A stretch of DNA of 64,000 nucleotides from Dehalobacterium formicoaceticum (GCF_002224645.1 NZ_CP022121.1:496001-560000); one strand, 5' to 3'; shown: positions 9,213 through 18,690, counted from the first letter of the stretch. Numbers and translations: made by a program. The notes: a model not told the origin generated them from the letters alone.

Positions 9213-9244
9213 CAGGTAGATTTTCCCCAGGAAAAACCTACCTG
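9213..9244 (-). terminator. Rho-independent terminator after the MFS gene
   Basis: On the minus strand, CAGGTAGGTTTTTCC pairs with GGAAAATCTACCTG around a short loop and is followed by TTTTCATTTT. It separates the hydroxylase-transporter transcript from the activator gene. Confidence 0.8.
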
Positions 9245-9291
9245 CATATCTTTTTATCATTGACTTGGGACTATATGGCAAAAACAGCGAA

Positions 9292-10668
9292 TTAATTCTC
9301 CAGCACCTTCCCTTTTGTTTCTACAGCGAAGAAGATGAAGATCAGTGCGGATAAAATAAAGGCGCTGGCAAGAATGGTGAAAACGCCCATAAAGCCGATA
9401 CTGGCCAGGAAAAAACCAATAATCATAGGGCCAAGCATAGAACCAATCCGGGACACCGCTGTGGAAGCTCCCGCCGCCGTAATTCTAACATCGGTAGGAT
9501 ACAATTCCGGAGTATAGGTATACATGACACAAATTGATGCGGAAACAGCCAATGAGGTCACAATCCCAATCACAAGGATAATACTCATGGATGCATTATG
9601 GGATAAGGCATAGCCGTAAGCCAAAGCACATAAGGCAGCAACAAACAGGTTTGGAATAATGGTCTTCTTGCGGCCTACCTTGTCCATCATGAAAGAGGCG
9701 ATAACTTCATTAGGCATATAAGCGATTTGCATAATCAACACATAGAGAAATGATTTTTGCATCGTGTGTCCCGCCTCAACAAAAACAGTGGGCAGCCACG
9801 AAAACAGTCCGTAATAAGCAAACATAATCAGGAACCAGGTGCACCATAACACGATCGTGTTTTTCCTATATTTCCCTGTAAATAAGGTGCTGATTTTAAC
9901 CTTCTCAGTTGCCGCTTTCACCACAACGTTATTGACAACTTCCGGGTCAACAGCGGGCAATTCTTTGCCGTGTTCTTTAATAATCTCTGCTTCTAATTTC
10001 GTCACAATGTCATCCGCTTCTTGCACACGTCCCTTGGTAATTAACCAACGGGGTGATTCCGGCAAGTGTCTGCGTACAACAAAGATAAAGAAAGCAGGTA
10101 AAGCACCGAATACAAAGGCCGCCCGCCATCCCAGGCTGGGGATAACAAAGAAGGACAAAGCTGCAGCTGTTGCCCAGCCCGCGCCCCAGAAAACATTGAC
10201 CAGGCCCTGAATTTTTCCTCTATGAAGCGAAGGGGCAAACTCCCCAAGAAGAGCAGGCACGACCGGAGATTCCCCGCCTAAGCCAATACCCACCAGAAAA
10301 CGGAAAACCAGTAAAAGTGCAAAGGAAGGAGCGAAGGCGCAAGCTAGTGATGCCAGAGAAAAGATCAGCATCGTCCATTGAAAGACGAATTTTCGTCCCC
10401 ACTTATCTGCCGCATAACCGGCAACTAACGAGCCGAAAAACATCCCCAACAATCCTACACTTAGCAAAACCCCACTTTCCGCCGGGGTTAGGTTCCAATA
10501 GCCTTTCAGGGCGGCAACAACAAAAGTTACCAATGCAATATCAAAGGAATCAAAAGCCCAGGCAATACCGTTAATGACGAGCATTTTTTTATGAAACTTA
10601 CTGACAGGCAGTCGTTCCATTCTGGCAATAACCATTCTCCCATCTGACTGAGAAGTTGCTGTTTCCAA
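9292..10668 (-). CDS. MFS transporter, NiaP-like / metabolite:H+ symporter
   Basis: A 458-residue major facilitator protein with twelve predicted membrane segments. The N-terminal RLPVSKFHKK segment, WAFDSFDIALVTF in the first helix, DKWGRKFVF between helices 2 and 3 and the GIGLGGESPV segment resemble the NiaP / aromatic-acid branch of the family, which takes up nicotinate and related ring acids. The assignment to NiaP rather than another MHS-type group is from memory of the family and not certain. It follows the hydroxylase gene by 50 bp with no visible terminator, so both are probably one sigma-54-driven transcript. Confidence 0.82.
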   Translation of the reverse strand: METATSQSDGRMVIARMERLPVSKFHKKMLVINGIAWAFDSFDIALVTFVVAALKGYWNLTPAESGVLLSVGLLGMFFGSLVAGYAADKWGRKFVFQWTMLIFSLASLACAFAPSFALLLVFRFLVGIGLGGESPVVPALLGEFAPSLHRGKIQGLVNVFWGAGWATAAALSFFVIPSLGWRAAFVFGALPAFFIFVVRRHLPESPRWLITKGRVQEADDIVTKLEAEIIKEHGKELPAVDPEVVNNVVVKAATEKVKISTLFTGKYRKNTIVLWCTWFLIMFAYYGLFSWLPTVFVEAGHTMQKSFLYVLIMQIAYMPNEVIASFMMDKVGRKKTIIPNLFVAALCALAYGYALSHNASMSIILVIGIVTSLAVSASICVMYTYTPELYPTDVRITAAGASTAVSRIGSMLGPMIIGFFLASIGFMGVFTILASAFILSALIFIFFAVETKGKVLEN

Positions 10669-10718
10669 ATTAGTTCATCCTCCTTCTATTATTTTAATCT
10701 TAGAACCTTAATTTTTCA

Positions 10719-13520
10719 TTATTTTTTTAGCAACCCCCCCAAATATTTTTTTACAGGCAGTTTGTTGACTCTGACACCTACAGCATCATAGATGGCATTG
10801 GTAATCGCCGGAGCTACAGACAGTACACCGATTTCCGCTACCCCTTTGGAACCGAAAGGTCCGGTGAGATCCTGATCGCCGACGAAAATGATCTTCATAC
10901 TATCCGGCATATCATTAATACGAGGCACTTTGCATTTGCCCAGGGTGTCCGTTTTATTGATTCCTTTTTCAATCTCAAAATCATTGGTCATGCCGTAACC
11001 CATGCCCATGATGATCGCACCCTCAATTTGAGTCCGGGCTGCTTCCGGATTGATGATCTGTCCCCCATCCAAAGCCATGGTACAATTCAGCACGGTTACA
11101 TTACCCGTTTCCGGATCCACAGCTACAGCTACCGCTGTGGTATTATACGCTACTGTATGGTGCACATTGTAATCCTTGGGGTCGATGGCGTGGTCTTCAT
11201 TGGTATTCTCTGACACGGGACATGATTTGGGCATCATAAAATCTACCCATATTTTCAAAGGTTCGGTACTTTGGGCTGCTAATTCCCCAAAACTTAATCT
11301 TTGATTTCCTGTTTCTTTATCCACAATAAAGCCATTTCGGAGTGATAAACGATCCTCATCTACACCCAATATCGCTGCGCCTTTTTCCAGGATCAGCTTG
11401 CGCATCTTTTTGCTTGCTTCAATGGTAGGATGTCCCCACAAATAAACGCCCCTGGAAGCCATTACCCCGCCCCCGTAAGGAACTGTGCCGGTATTTCCGG
11501 CATCTACTTCAATGTCCGTAATATCTATATCTAAAATTTCGGAAACCATCTGGCAAAGGGAGGTATGGGATCCTTGCCCCATTTCGGTGCAGGCAACCCT
11601 TAGGATAAATTTACCGCCCTCTAACAGATCCAATGCCGCACCGGCTAATTCATCCGGTCCTAAGCCCCCTGCCACAGAGCGCCAAGCGCTGGCCACACCA
11701 ATACCAATATGATCGCCTTTTTGTTTTAAAGGCAGCAATTCCTCTTCTACCACTTTTTTGATGGCTTGAATAGTGTCCTTGTAACCAACCCCGGTGGTAA
11801 ATATCTGTCCCGTAGCTGCCGGTACGCCCACTTCCAAAGCGTTGATTTCCCGCAAGGTAATAGGGTCCATATTCAATTTTCTGCTTAAAATATCCAGGGT
11901 GGATTCTGCGGCAAAGTGAGACTGTCCGGCACCGAATCCTCTCATGGCTCCGGCAATTAAATTGTTGGTGTAAACACAGGTTGCTTGGACATTCAAGTTG
12001 GGAATATAATATGGGCCTGTGCTAAAGGAAACTGATTGCTCGACCACACGAGGGCTCCATGAAATGTAAGCGCCGCCGTCGGCAAGAATCTGAATATCCA
12101 TACCTTGAATTTTACCATCTTTGTTGGCAGCAACCCGATACTTCATCTTGTAGCTATGGCGCTTGGGATGAAAACGCAAAGTCTCTTTTCTGGTGAGCAC
12201 CATCTTAGCCGGGCGGCCTGTTTTTAGAGAGGCGATTGCTACATAAGCGTGAGTTGTAAGCTCGGTTTTGCCGCCAAAGGCTCCGCCTGCCGGCATATGA
12301 ACCACTTCAATTTTGTCAACATCCATGTTTAAAATAGGGGCTAGTTGATCTCTGTCCGCAAAGGGACTTTGATTAGGTGCATAAATAAGGACCTTGCCGT
12401 TTTCCCCCATGCGAGATACAGCACCGTCTGTTTCCATCCAGGCATGCTCTTCCGGCGGAACAACAAATTCCTCTTCTACCACCACATCCGCTTGGGCAAA
12501 TGCTTCCTCTATATTCCCCCGATACATATGGACCTCTTTACAGATATTGCCTTTCTCCCCTGCATAAGCATTCCAGAAGGGGCCCAATTCCGGATTAGGA
12601 ATCAATGGTGCGTCAGGAGCCAAGGCTTCTTCAATGGTAAAAATGCCGGGCAATTCTTTATAAGTTATCTGAACTGCATCCGCCCCTTTTTGGGCCGTTT
12701 CTTCATCCTCAGCAAAAACCACTACAATGGGTTCGCCAATATAACGTACCTTGTCCACAGCCAGAACCGGTTGATCTTTGGCCAATACGCCGTGAATGTT
12801 ATTCCCCGGGATATCCTTGGCTGTTAAGACCAGCTGCACACCAGGAATTTGCTCAGCTGCGGTGGTATCGATCGAAAGAATCTTCGCATGGGGATATTGG
12901 CTTAAAACCATTTTACCGTACAACATATTATCAAAATAATAATCCCCATAGAATACTGTTTTCCCCGTGACCTTATCTTCCACATCAATCCGGCGCACAG
13001 ACTTGCCGATTACGTTATTTTCTGCTGCATCTTCCGCCACATATGGTTCAGGAGTCTCACCCCTTACTACCACTGCCGCTCTTTGAATGGCTTTGATCAC
13101 CCGGGGATAAGTGCCGCATCTGCACAAATTCAGCTTTAAGGCCTTCTTAATTTCTTCCTCCGAAGGATCGGGATTTTTTAATAACAGTGCTTTTGCTGTC
13201 ATAATCATACCGGGGGTGCAAAACCCGCATTGCACGGCACTGCATTCCACAAAAGCTTTTTGCACAGGATCCATTTCTCCGTCTTTTACTAAGCCTTCAA
13301 CGGTCACAATGTGTTTTCCCTGAAGATCTGACAGTTTGGCCCGGCATGACCTTTTGGCTTCATTGTCTATCAGGACTGTACATGCTCCGCAAACAGCCTC
13401 TTCACAGCCTCTTTTTGTTCCTGTTAGCTTTAGTACATCTCTTAAATAATCCAAAAGATACGTGCGTTTTTCATCATCCTGAATATTTATTTCCTGTTCA
13501 TTCACCCAAAACTGCACCAT
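10719..13520 (-). CDS. Molybdenum hydroxylase, fused 2Fe-2S and Mo-binding subunits (xanthine dehydrogenase family)
   Basis: A 933-residue fusion. Residues ~1-160 form the small subunit: a plant-type 2Fe-2S domain (CEEAVCGAC near 40) and the second cluster domain (CGFCTPGM ... CRCGTYPR, ~97-135). The remainder is the Mo-binding subunit with GGAFGGKTE (~417), RGFGAGQ (~530) and the catalytic-glutamate segment GVAEIGVLS (~897). Such enzymes hydroxylate N-heterocycles or purines using water. The FAD subunit is absent from the chain; a truncated one lies at 322-699. The ATG at 13520 is preceded by AAAGGGGGAAAG and begins the ferredoxin fold; an upstream in-frame ATG at 13592 has no such site. Order with MttB and a NiaP-like carrier suggests an N-heterocyclic substrate (inference). 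Confidence 0.9.
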   Translation of the reverse strand: MVQFWVNEQEINIQDDEKRTYLLDYLRDVLKLTGTKRGCEEAVCGACTVLIDNEAKRSCRAKLSDLQGKHIVTVEGLVKDGEMDPVQKAFVECSAVQCGFCTPGMIMTAKALLLKNPDPSEEEIKKALKLNLCRCGTYPRVIKAIQRAAVVVRGETPEPYVAEDAAENNVIGKSVRRIDVEDKVTGKTVFYGDYYFDNMLYGKMVLSQYPHAKILSIDTTAAEQIPGVQLVLTAKDIPGNNIHGVLAKDQPVLAVDKVRYIGEPIVVVFAEDEETAQKGADAVQITYKELPGIFTIEEALAPDAPLIPNPELGPFWNAYAGEKGNICKEVHMYRGNIEEAFAQADVVVEEEFVVPPEEHAWMETDGAVSRMGENGKVLIYAPNQSPFADRDQLAPILNMDVDKIEVVHMPAGGAFGGKTELTTHAYVAIASLKTGRPAKMVLTRKETLRFHPKRHSYKMKYRVAANKDGKIQGMDIQILADGGAYISWSPRVVEQSVSFSTGPYYIPNLNVQATCVYTNNLIAGAMRGFGAGQSHFAAESTLDILSRKLNMDPITLREINALEVGVPAATGQIFTTGVGYKDTIQAIKKVVEEELLPLKQKGDHIGIGVASAWRSVAGGLGPDELAGAALDLLEGGKFILRVACTEMGQGSHTSLCQMVSEILDIDITDIEVDAGNTGTVPYGGGVMASRGVYLWGHPTIEASKKMRKLILEKGAAILGVDEDRLSLRNGFIVDKETGNQRLSFGELAAQSTEPLKIWVDFMMPKSCPVSENTNEDHAIDPKDYNVHHTVAYNTTAVAVAVDPETGNVTVLNCTMALDGGQIINPEAARTQIEGAIIMGMGYGMTNDFEIEKGINKTDTLGKCKVPRINDMPDSMKIIFVGDQDLTGPFGSKGVAEIGVLSVAPAITNAIYDAVGVRVNKLPVKKYLGGLLKK

Positions 13521-13721
13521 ACATCTTTCCCCCTTTAAAAGTTTAAACAAACGCAATTCTCCCGAACCTATTGATTGTTTTTCACGATGCATTCTTGTCT
13601 TTCGTCGCCAGAACTGCCCCCCTTTTCGTTTCCTTGATCATTTGCCCCGGAATTCGTAAGTTGATTCCGAAAATCGAAATCCGTGTCATAATTTTATCAT
13701 ACGTTTGAAATATTATTTATA

Positions 13722-13737
13722 AGCAATATTTATGCCA
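13722..13737 (-). promoter_or_regulatory. Sigma-54 (-24/-12) promoter for the hydroxylase-transporter operon
   Basis: The minus strand reads TGGCATAAATATTGCT, again with GG and GC at the correct RpoN spacing and nearly the same sequence as the promoter at 7197-7212. It lies about 200 bp upstream of the hydroxylase ATG. The leader contains an inverted repeat CGGAAT..ATTCCG near 13652-13673. Confidence 0.75.
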
Positions 13738-13803
13738 GATTCAAAATTTTGCTTTTTTGCTTAAGTTTTGTTTAATATTTTGATTAATTAAATAATTAAA
13801 TAG

Positions 13804-13978
13804 CATGACTATCCAACTAGCTCTGGATAGGTAATTGTTGTTATCCTAAGCGATAGCGAAGATCTATTGTTTAATTGTTTAAACCCTTAAAGGAAAAAAG
13901 GCAAAATTCTTCACTTCCCTTCGCTGCGTTCGAAATGACAGAAAAAGAATAGAATTCCTGAGAAAATTGATAGTCATG
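13804..13978. repeat. MITE/REP-like intergenic element
   Basis: The sequence is bounded by a perfect 10-bp inverted repeat (CATGACTATC 13804-13813, GATAGTCATG 13969-13978) that continues into loosely complementary A/T-rich arms. Inside are segments like CTAAGCGATAGCGAAGATC and CTTCGCTGCGTTCGAAATGACA, resembling short dispersed intergenic repeats seen in Clostridia. It has no coding capacity. Only one copy is in this window, so its repetitive nature is an inference. Confidence 0.4.
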
Positions 13979-14144
13979 TTAAATAATTGATTAGCTAATT
14001 AATTTACTTATTTATTTCACATTTGAAGGATCCTGATTTTCTTGCCAAACAAGACCGTTCATGCCAAGGGTTACCTTTATATTTTCATTATTGATATCGT
14101 TTCTTTCATTATCGAAATGTTTTATATACGGAGCATAAAAAAAA

Positions 14145-14191
14145 GAAGGAACTATCACAAAACATTTCTTCCGTTTTATGATAGTTCCTTC
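14145..14191 (-). terminator. Rho-independent terminator after nifJ
   Basis: A perfect 13-bp stem (GAAGGAACTATCA 14145-14157 with TGATAGTTCCTTC 14179-14191) is followed on the minus strand by eight U residues. It lies ~50 bp past the nifJ stop. From 13979 to 14144 I see only A/T-rich spacer. Confidence 0.9.
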
Positions 14192-14240
14192 ATTATCTTA
14201 ATTTGATAATTCTTTAAAAAGAGGTTTCAAGCACAAAAAT

Positions 14241-17200
14241 TTACTTAAGATTTGCCAAACGCAGATAAGACTGATATCTTTCTTCTGCATCATCTGATGT
14301 CTTTTTAAACATCTCTTCCGCTATTTCAGGATAGAGTTTGGCCAAAGCGGAATAACGCACTTCACTCATGATGAAGTCTTTAAAGCTTCCCGTAGGTTCC
14401 TTGGAATCAAGGGAGAAGGGGTTCTTTCCTTCTTGCTTCAAGAGGGGGTTGTAGCGATACAGATGCCAGTATCCACACTCAACCGCCTTTTTCATTTCTT
14501 CCATAGCATGGGACATGCCGCCCTTAATACCATGGTTGATGCAAGGACTATAGGCGATGATCAGGGAAGGTCCGGGATAGTTTTCCGCTTCTTGAATTGC
14601 TTTAATAGCTTGATTATAATCGGCACCCATAGCAATCTGTGCTACATAAACATAACCATAGGACATGGCCATCATACCCAGATCTTTTTTCTTAGTCTTT
14701 TTTCCGGAGGCAGCAAATTTGGCAATGGCTGCCGCTGGGGTGGACTTGGAGGATTGTCCCCCTGTATTGGAATAAACTTCTGTATCGTAAACAAAGATAT
14801 TTACATCTTCACCGGAAGCCAGGACATGATCCACACCGCCAAAGCCGATATCGTAGGCCCAGCCATCCCCACCGAACGCCCATTGGGATTTTTTCACTAG
14901 GAAGTCGGCTCTTTCCCTGATTTGTTTCAAAACAGGATGATCCTGACCTTCTAATAAAGGAATAATCTTGGCCGCTGCTTCTTTTGACGCTTCGGCCTGG
15001 TCTTTCCCAGCCAGCCATTGACTAAAGGCGTCCTTCAATTCAGGAGATATTTCTAAGGTGATGGCTTCATTTATTAAATCCGTAACCTTATTTCTGATTT
15101 GCCGAGCACCCAAGAACATACCAAAACCAAATTCCGCATTGTCCTCAAAAAGGGAGTTAGACCAGCTGGGTCCTTTTCCTTCTTTATTGACACAGAAAGG
15201 CATGGAAGGCGCCGCTCCCCCCCAAATGGAGGAACAACCGGTGGCATTGGCAATCATCATGCGATCTCCAAAGAGCTGGGTGATCAGCTTGAGATAAGGG
15301 GTTTCGCCGCATCCGGCACAGGCCCCGGTAAATTCCACTAATGGCTGAGCAAACTGACTGCCTTTGATGGAATACTTATTCATGAGATCATCTTTAATGC
15401 TCACAGTGGTGCTATAGTTCCAATTGGGCACTTGATCTTCCGCTTGAGATTCAATAGATTCCATGGTTAATGCCTTGACCTTGGCCGGGCAAACTGCTGC
15501 ACAGCTGCCGCAACCCTGACAATCCATAGGGCTGACCTGGATCCGATAAGCAAGACCTTTTAATTCCTTGCCCAAGGCAGCTAAGGTGTTAAAGCCTTCG
15601 GGAGCTTGCGCTAATTCTTCTTCGTTTAACAGCACCGGACGGATGGAGGCATGAGGGCAGACAAAAGAGCAGCGGTTACACTGAATACAATTTTCCTGAT
15701 GCCATTGGGGAACAAAGGAAGCCACGCCCCGTTTTTCATATCTGCTAGTTTGGGTGGGATAGGTGCCGCTTTCGCAGCCATGTTTCATAAACACGCTGAC
15801 GGGCAATTTGTCCCCTTCATTGCGATTCATGGGTTCTAAGATATCGGTAACAAAGGCAGGTACATCCTGGGCTGCCGCTGCTTCATCCACCGCATCCTTC
15901 CACGAAGCGGGGACCTCCACTTTAACCAATGCAGCAATCCCTTGATCGATAGCGGCATTATTCATGTCTACTATTTTTTGCCCCTTCTTACCATAGGCAT
16001 GTTCCACAGATTCTTTCAAATATTCCACTGCTTTGTCCATGGGAATCACTTGAGCCAGCTTAAAGAAGGCCGACTGCATAATCATATTGGTGCGATTTCC
16101 CAGGCCTAATTCCTGAGCAATGTCCACTGCATCCACCGTATAGAAGTTGATTTTCTTTTCGGCAAGATCTTTCTTTAAAGACGCCGGAAGTTTTTCTTCC
16201 AATTCTTCCTGCCGCCACACGCAATTTAAGAGGAAGGTTCCTCCTTCTTTTAATCCGGATAAAAGATCATATTTATGAACATAAGCCGGATTGCTGCAGG
16301 AAACAAAATCCGAATTGGTTATAAGATAAGGTGCTTTAATAGGTTTTTTCCCAAAACGCAGGTGGGAAATGGTAATCCCGCCGGATTTTTTGGAATCATA
16401 GGAGAAATAAGCCTGAGCATACAAATCTGTTTTGTCTCCGATAATTTCCACCGCTTGTTTATTAGCTCCTACGGTCCCATCCGATCCTAATCCCCAGAAT
16501 TTACATTGGATGGTACCCTCCGGGGTCATGTCAATATTCTGACTGCTGATCAAAGAAGTATTGGTTACATCATCAATAATACTTAGTGTGAAATTGTGTT
16601 TGGGCTCTTGTTCCTTAAGATTATCGAAAACTGCGATAATATCTGCCGGCACCGTGTCTTTGGAGCCTAACCCATACCGTCCCCCCACAATCAGAGGAGC
16701 ATTAACTTTTCCGTAAAACATGCTTAAAACATCCATATAAAGTGGCTCACCAGGTGCTCCGATGGTTTTTACCCGGTCTAAAACAGCAATTTTCTTGACC
16801 GTCTCCGGTAAAACATCAAAGAAATATTTGGCGGAGAAAGGTCGATAAAGATGAACTTTTATTAAACCAACCTTTTCTCCCTGAGCTACCAGGTAGTCCA
16901 CCACCGTTTCAATGGTGTCACACGCAGAGCCCATGGCAACAATAATATGCTCCGCATCCGGTGCGCCATAGTAAACAAAAGGCTTGTATTCTCTGCCGGT
17001 AAGTTTGCTGATCTCTTTCATATAGGCAGCTACTGTATCAGGTACATTTTCATAATGAGTATTGCTGGCTTCCCGGCATTGGAAAAAGATGTCCGGGTTT
17101 TGGTTTGTACCCCTGATCACAGGGTGTTCCGGATTTAAAGCCTGATCTTTAAAAGCTTTAATGCTGTCCTGATCTACCAGCTTGGCAAAGTCTTCATATT

Positions 17201-17759
17201 CAATAACTTCAACCTTTTGCTGCTCATGGGAGGTGCGGAAGCCATCAAAAAAGTGCAGAAAAGGAACGCGGGATTTAATAGCTGCCAAATGGGCAATTCC
17301 TCCCAAATCAATAACTTCCTGTACGCTGTTGGAGGCGAGCATCGCCCAGCCCGTCTGGTTGCAGGCCATCACATCAGAATGATCTCCGAATATATTCAAG
17401 GCATGGGTAGCCAGTGATCGGGCACTCACATGCATCACCCCGGGTAAAAACTCCCCGGCAATTTTATACATGTTAGGAATCATCAGCAACAAACCCTGGG
17501 AAGCAGTATAGGTGGTGGTGAGAGCCCCTGCGGATAAAGATCCGTGTACAGCTCCCGCTGCTCCGGCCTCAGATTGCATTTCAACCACATCTACTACTTG
17601 TCCAAAAATATTCTTTTGCTTAAGGGCACTCCATTCATCTGCATACTCCGCCATGGTCGATGACGGCGTAATGGGATAGATGGCAGCGACTTCTGTAAAA
17701 GCATAAGATACATAGGCTGCTGCTTTGTTTCCATCCATCGTTTTCATATGTTTTGTCAT
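14241..17759 (-). CDS. nifJ: Pyruvate:ferredoxin (flavodoxin) oxidoreductase, single-chain
   Basis: A 1172-residue homodimer-type PFOR that interconverts pyruvate and CoA with acetyl-CoA, CO2 and reduced ferredoxin in the cytoplasm. Seen in order: the N-terminal pyrimidine-binding domain (YPITPSSTMAE ~30), the gamma-type domain, an 8Fe ferredoxin insert (CIQCNRCSFVCP ~690 and CQGCGSCAAVCP ~745), and the C-terminal TPP-binding domain (GDGWAYDIGFGGVDH ~960, with TEVYSNTGGQ). Length is standard. The ATG at 17759 has a well-placed AAGGAG; a longer frame starting at 17801 lacks one. It forms its own transcript with a strong terminator. Confidence 0.96.
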   Translation of the reverse strand: MTKHMKTMDGNKAAAYVSYAFTEVAAIYPITPSSTMAEYADEWSALKQKNIFGQVVDVVEMQSEAGAAGAVHGSLSAGALTTTYTASQGLLLMIPNMYKIAGEFLPGVMHVSARSLATHALNIFGDHSDVMACNQTGWAMLASNSVQEVIDLGGIAHLAAIKSRVPFLHFFDGFRTSHEQQKVEVIEYEDFAKLVDQDSIKAFKDQALNPEHPVIRGTNQNPDIFFQCREASNTHYENVPDTVAAYMKEISKLTGREYKPFVYYGAPDAEHIIVAMGSACDTIETVVDYLVAQGEKVGLIKVHLYRPFSAKYFFDVLPETVKKIAVLDRVKTIGAPGEPLYMDVLSMFYGKVNAPLIVGGRYGLGSKDTVPADIIAVFDNLKEQEPKHNFTLSIIDDVTNTSLISSQNIDMTPEGTIQCKFWGLGSDGTVGANKQAVEIIGDKTDLYAQAYFSYDSKKSGGITISHLRFGKKPIKAPYLITNSDFVSCSNPAYVHKYDLLSGLKEGGTFLLNCVWRQEELEEKLPASLKKDLAEKKINFYTVDAVDIAQELGLGNRTNMIMQSAFFKLAQVIPMDKAVEYLKESVEHAYGKKGQKIVDMNNAAIDQGIAALVKVEVPASWKDAVDEAAAAQDVPAFVTDILEPMNRNEGDKLPVSVFMKHGCESGTYPTQTSRYEKRGVASFVPQWHQENCIQCNRCSFVCPHASIRPVLLNEEELAQAPEGFNTLAALGKELKGLAYRIQVSPMDCQGCGSCAAVCPAKVKALTMESIESQAEDQVPNWNYSTTVSIKDDLMNKYSIKGSQFAQPLVEFTGACAGCGETPYLKLITQLFGDRMMIANATGCSSIWGGAAPSMPFCVNKEGKGPSWSNSLFEDNAEFGFGMFLGARQIRNKVTDLINEAITLEISPELKDAFSQWLAGKDQAEASKEAAAKIIPLLEGQDHPVLKQIRERADFLVKKSQWAFGGDGWAYDIGFGGVDHVLASGEDVNIFVYDTEVYSNTGGQSSKSTPAAAIAKFAASGKKTKKKDLGMMAMSYGYVYVAQIAMGADYNQAIKAIQEAENYPGPSLIIAYSPCINHGIKGGMSHAMEEMKKAVECGYWHLYRYNPLLKQEGKNPFSLDSKEPTGSFKDFIMSEVRYSALAKLYPEIAEEMFKKTSDDAEERYQSYLRLANLK

Positions 17760-17861
17760 ATAACTTGTTCTCCTTTTTAATAATTTTTGTTCCGTATACA
17801 CAGAATATTTATAATGAAAGTAATTTTTACCTCATTATCATGATGCCGTTTTTGATGCTCC

Positions 17862-18137
17862 TTAGTAAATCAAAAAAAATTTAAGCAATGACAATAAAAT
17901 AATTCCTGGAATCCCCAAAAAACCAGCTACCAATACCGTCACAGTATTAATGGGCAGAAAAAACCCCCAAGGTTCGGCAAAGATATTGATCAACCACAAG
18001 ATCAAAAAACCCATTAACCCATTCACTAATATTTTGAAGATCAATCGTACCGGTGTCAATAAGAACTTCAAGGCCGGAAGCAATAAAAGTAAGGCAATGA
18101 TACCAATCAAAATGATTTGCCAGGTCTCCCCATTCAT
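17862..18137 (-). CDS. bofA: BofA-family protein (pro-sigma-K processing inhibitor)
   Basis: A 91-residue membrane protein with three hydrophobic segments and the family pattern LPINTVTVLVAGFLGIPGIILL near the C-terminus. In Bacillus, BofA holds the SpoIVFB protease inactive in the forespore outer membrane until sigma-K is needed. The gene sits downstream of recR and yaaL exactly as in Bacillus subtilis. A GGGGGTGGG-like stretch precedes the ATG. It supports a spore-forming host. Confidence 0.85.
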   Translation of the reverse strand: MNGETWQIILIGIIALLLLLPALKFLLTPVRLIFKILVNGLMGFLILWLINIFAEPWGFFLPINTVTVLVAGFLGIPGIILLSLLKFFLIY

Positions 18138-18207
18138 ATGCCCACCCCCTAATAACTCTTATTACGGGCAATCAACGCCAAATATGCGATCGTTTCAAAA
18201 TCTGCAG

Positions 18208-18483
18208 TTATGCCTTCTTGACGGGCTTTTTTAATAGATGAATATACTTTCTTTCCGCGGCGCTCTGCCAATAAATCACTTGGTCCACTAAATCCGTTTC
18301 CGTTACTTCATGGTAGGTCTTCTCTGCCCATTGCCATTCCTGACGCACCTTATTGACCAGAAGGACATACTGCCGTGCAGGATCCCCCGGCCCCGGTTTC
18401 AAAAATAAATTCCTTAACCGTTCAAATAAAATCATCATATGAAATCTCAAAGATTTTATGAAATGAAAGATTTTTTTCTCCAT
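18208..18483 (-). CDS. YaaL-family protein (DUF2508)
   Basis: A 91-residue basic protein, predicted mostly helical, starting MEKKIFHFIKS behind a TAGGGGGAAAAG site. The central segment (VNKVRQEWQWAEKTYHEVTETDLVDQVIYW) matches the DUF2508/YaaL family, whose function is unknown. Position between recR and bofA is the conserved one. The open frame extends 26 codons upstream without a ribosome site. Confidence 0.78.
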   Translation of the reverse strand: MEKKIFHFIKSLRFHMMILFERLRNLFLKPGPGDPARQYVLLVNKVRQEWQWAEKTYHEVTETDLVDQVIYWQSAAERKYIHLLKKPVKKA

Positions 18484-18668
18484 CTCTTTTCCCCCTAATG
18501 TTTTTACCATTATATGGGGGAATTGTCCCAAATATGAGCAATACTTCCCACCCTGGGACACACTTAAACCTTATCACAAAATCAGAACAATTATATCATA
18601 ATTTCAAGAACTTTATTTAAAATATTTAAGAATCTCTTAGCATAATTATTTTCTCCAGGCATGAAGCA

Positions 18669-18690
18669 AGACAGACCAATCGGTCTGTCT
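18669..18690. terminator. Perfect 9-bp palindrome directly after recR
   Basis: AGACAGACC-aatc-GGTCTGTCT ends two bases from the recR stop. It lacks a long U tract on either side, so it is either a weak terminator/processing hairpin or a protein-binding palindrome. Confidence 0.4.
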
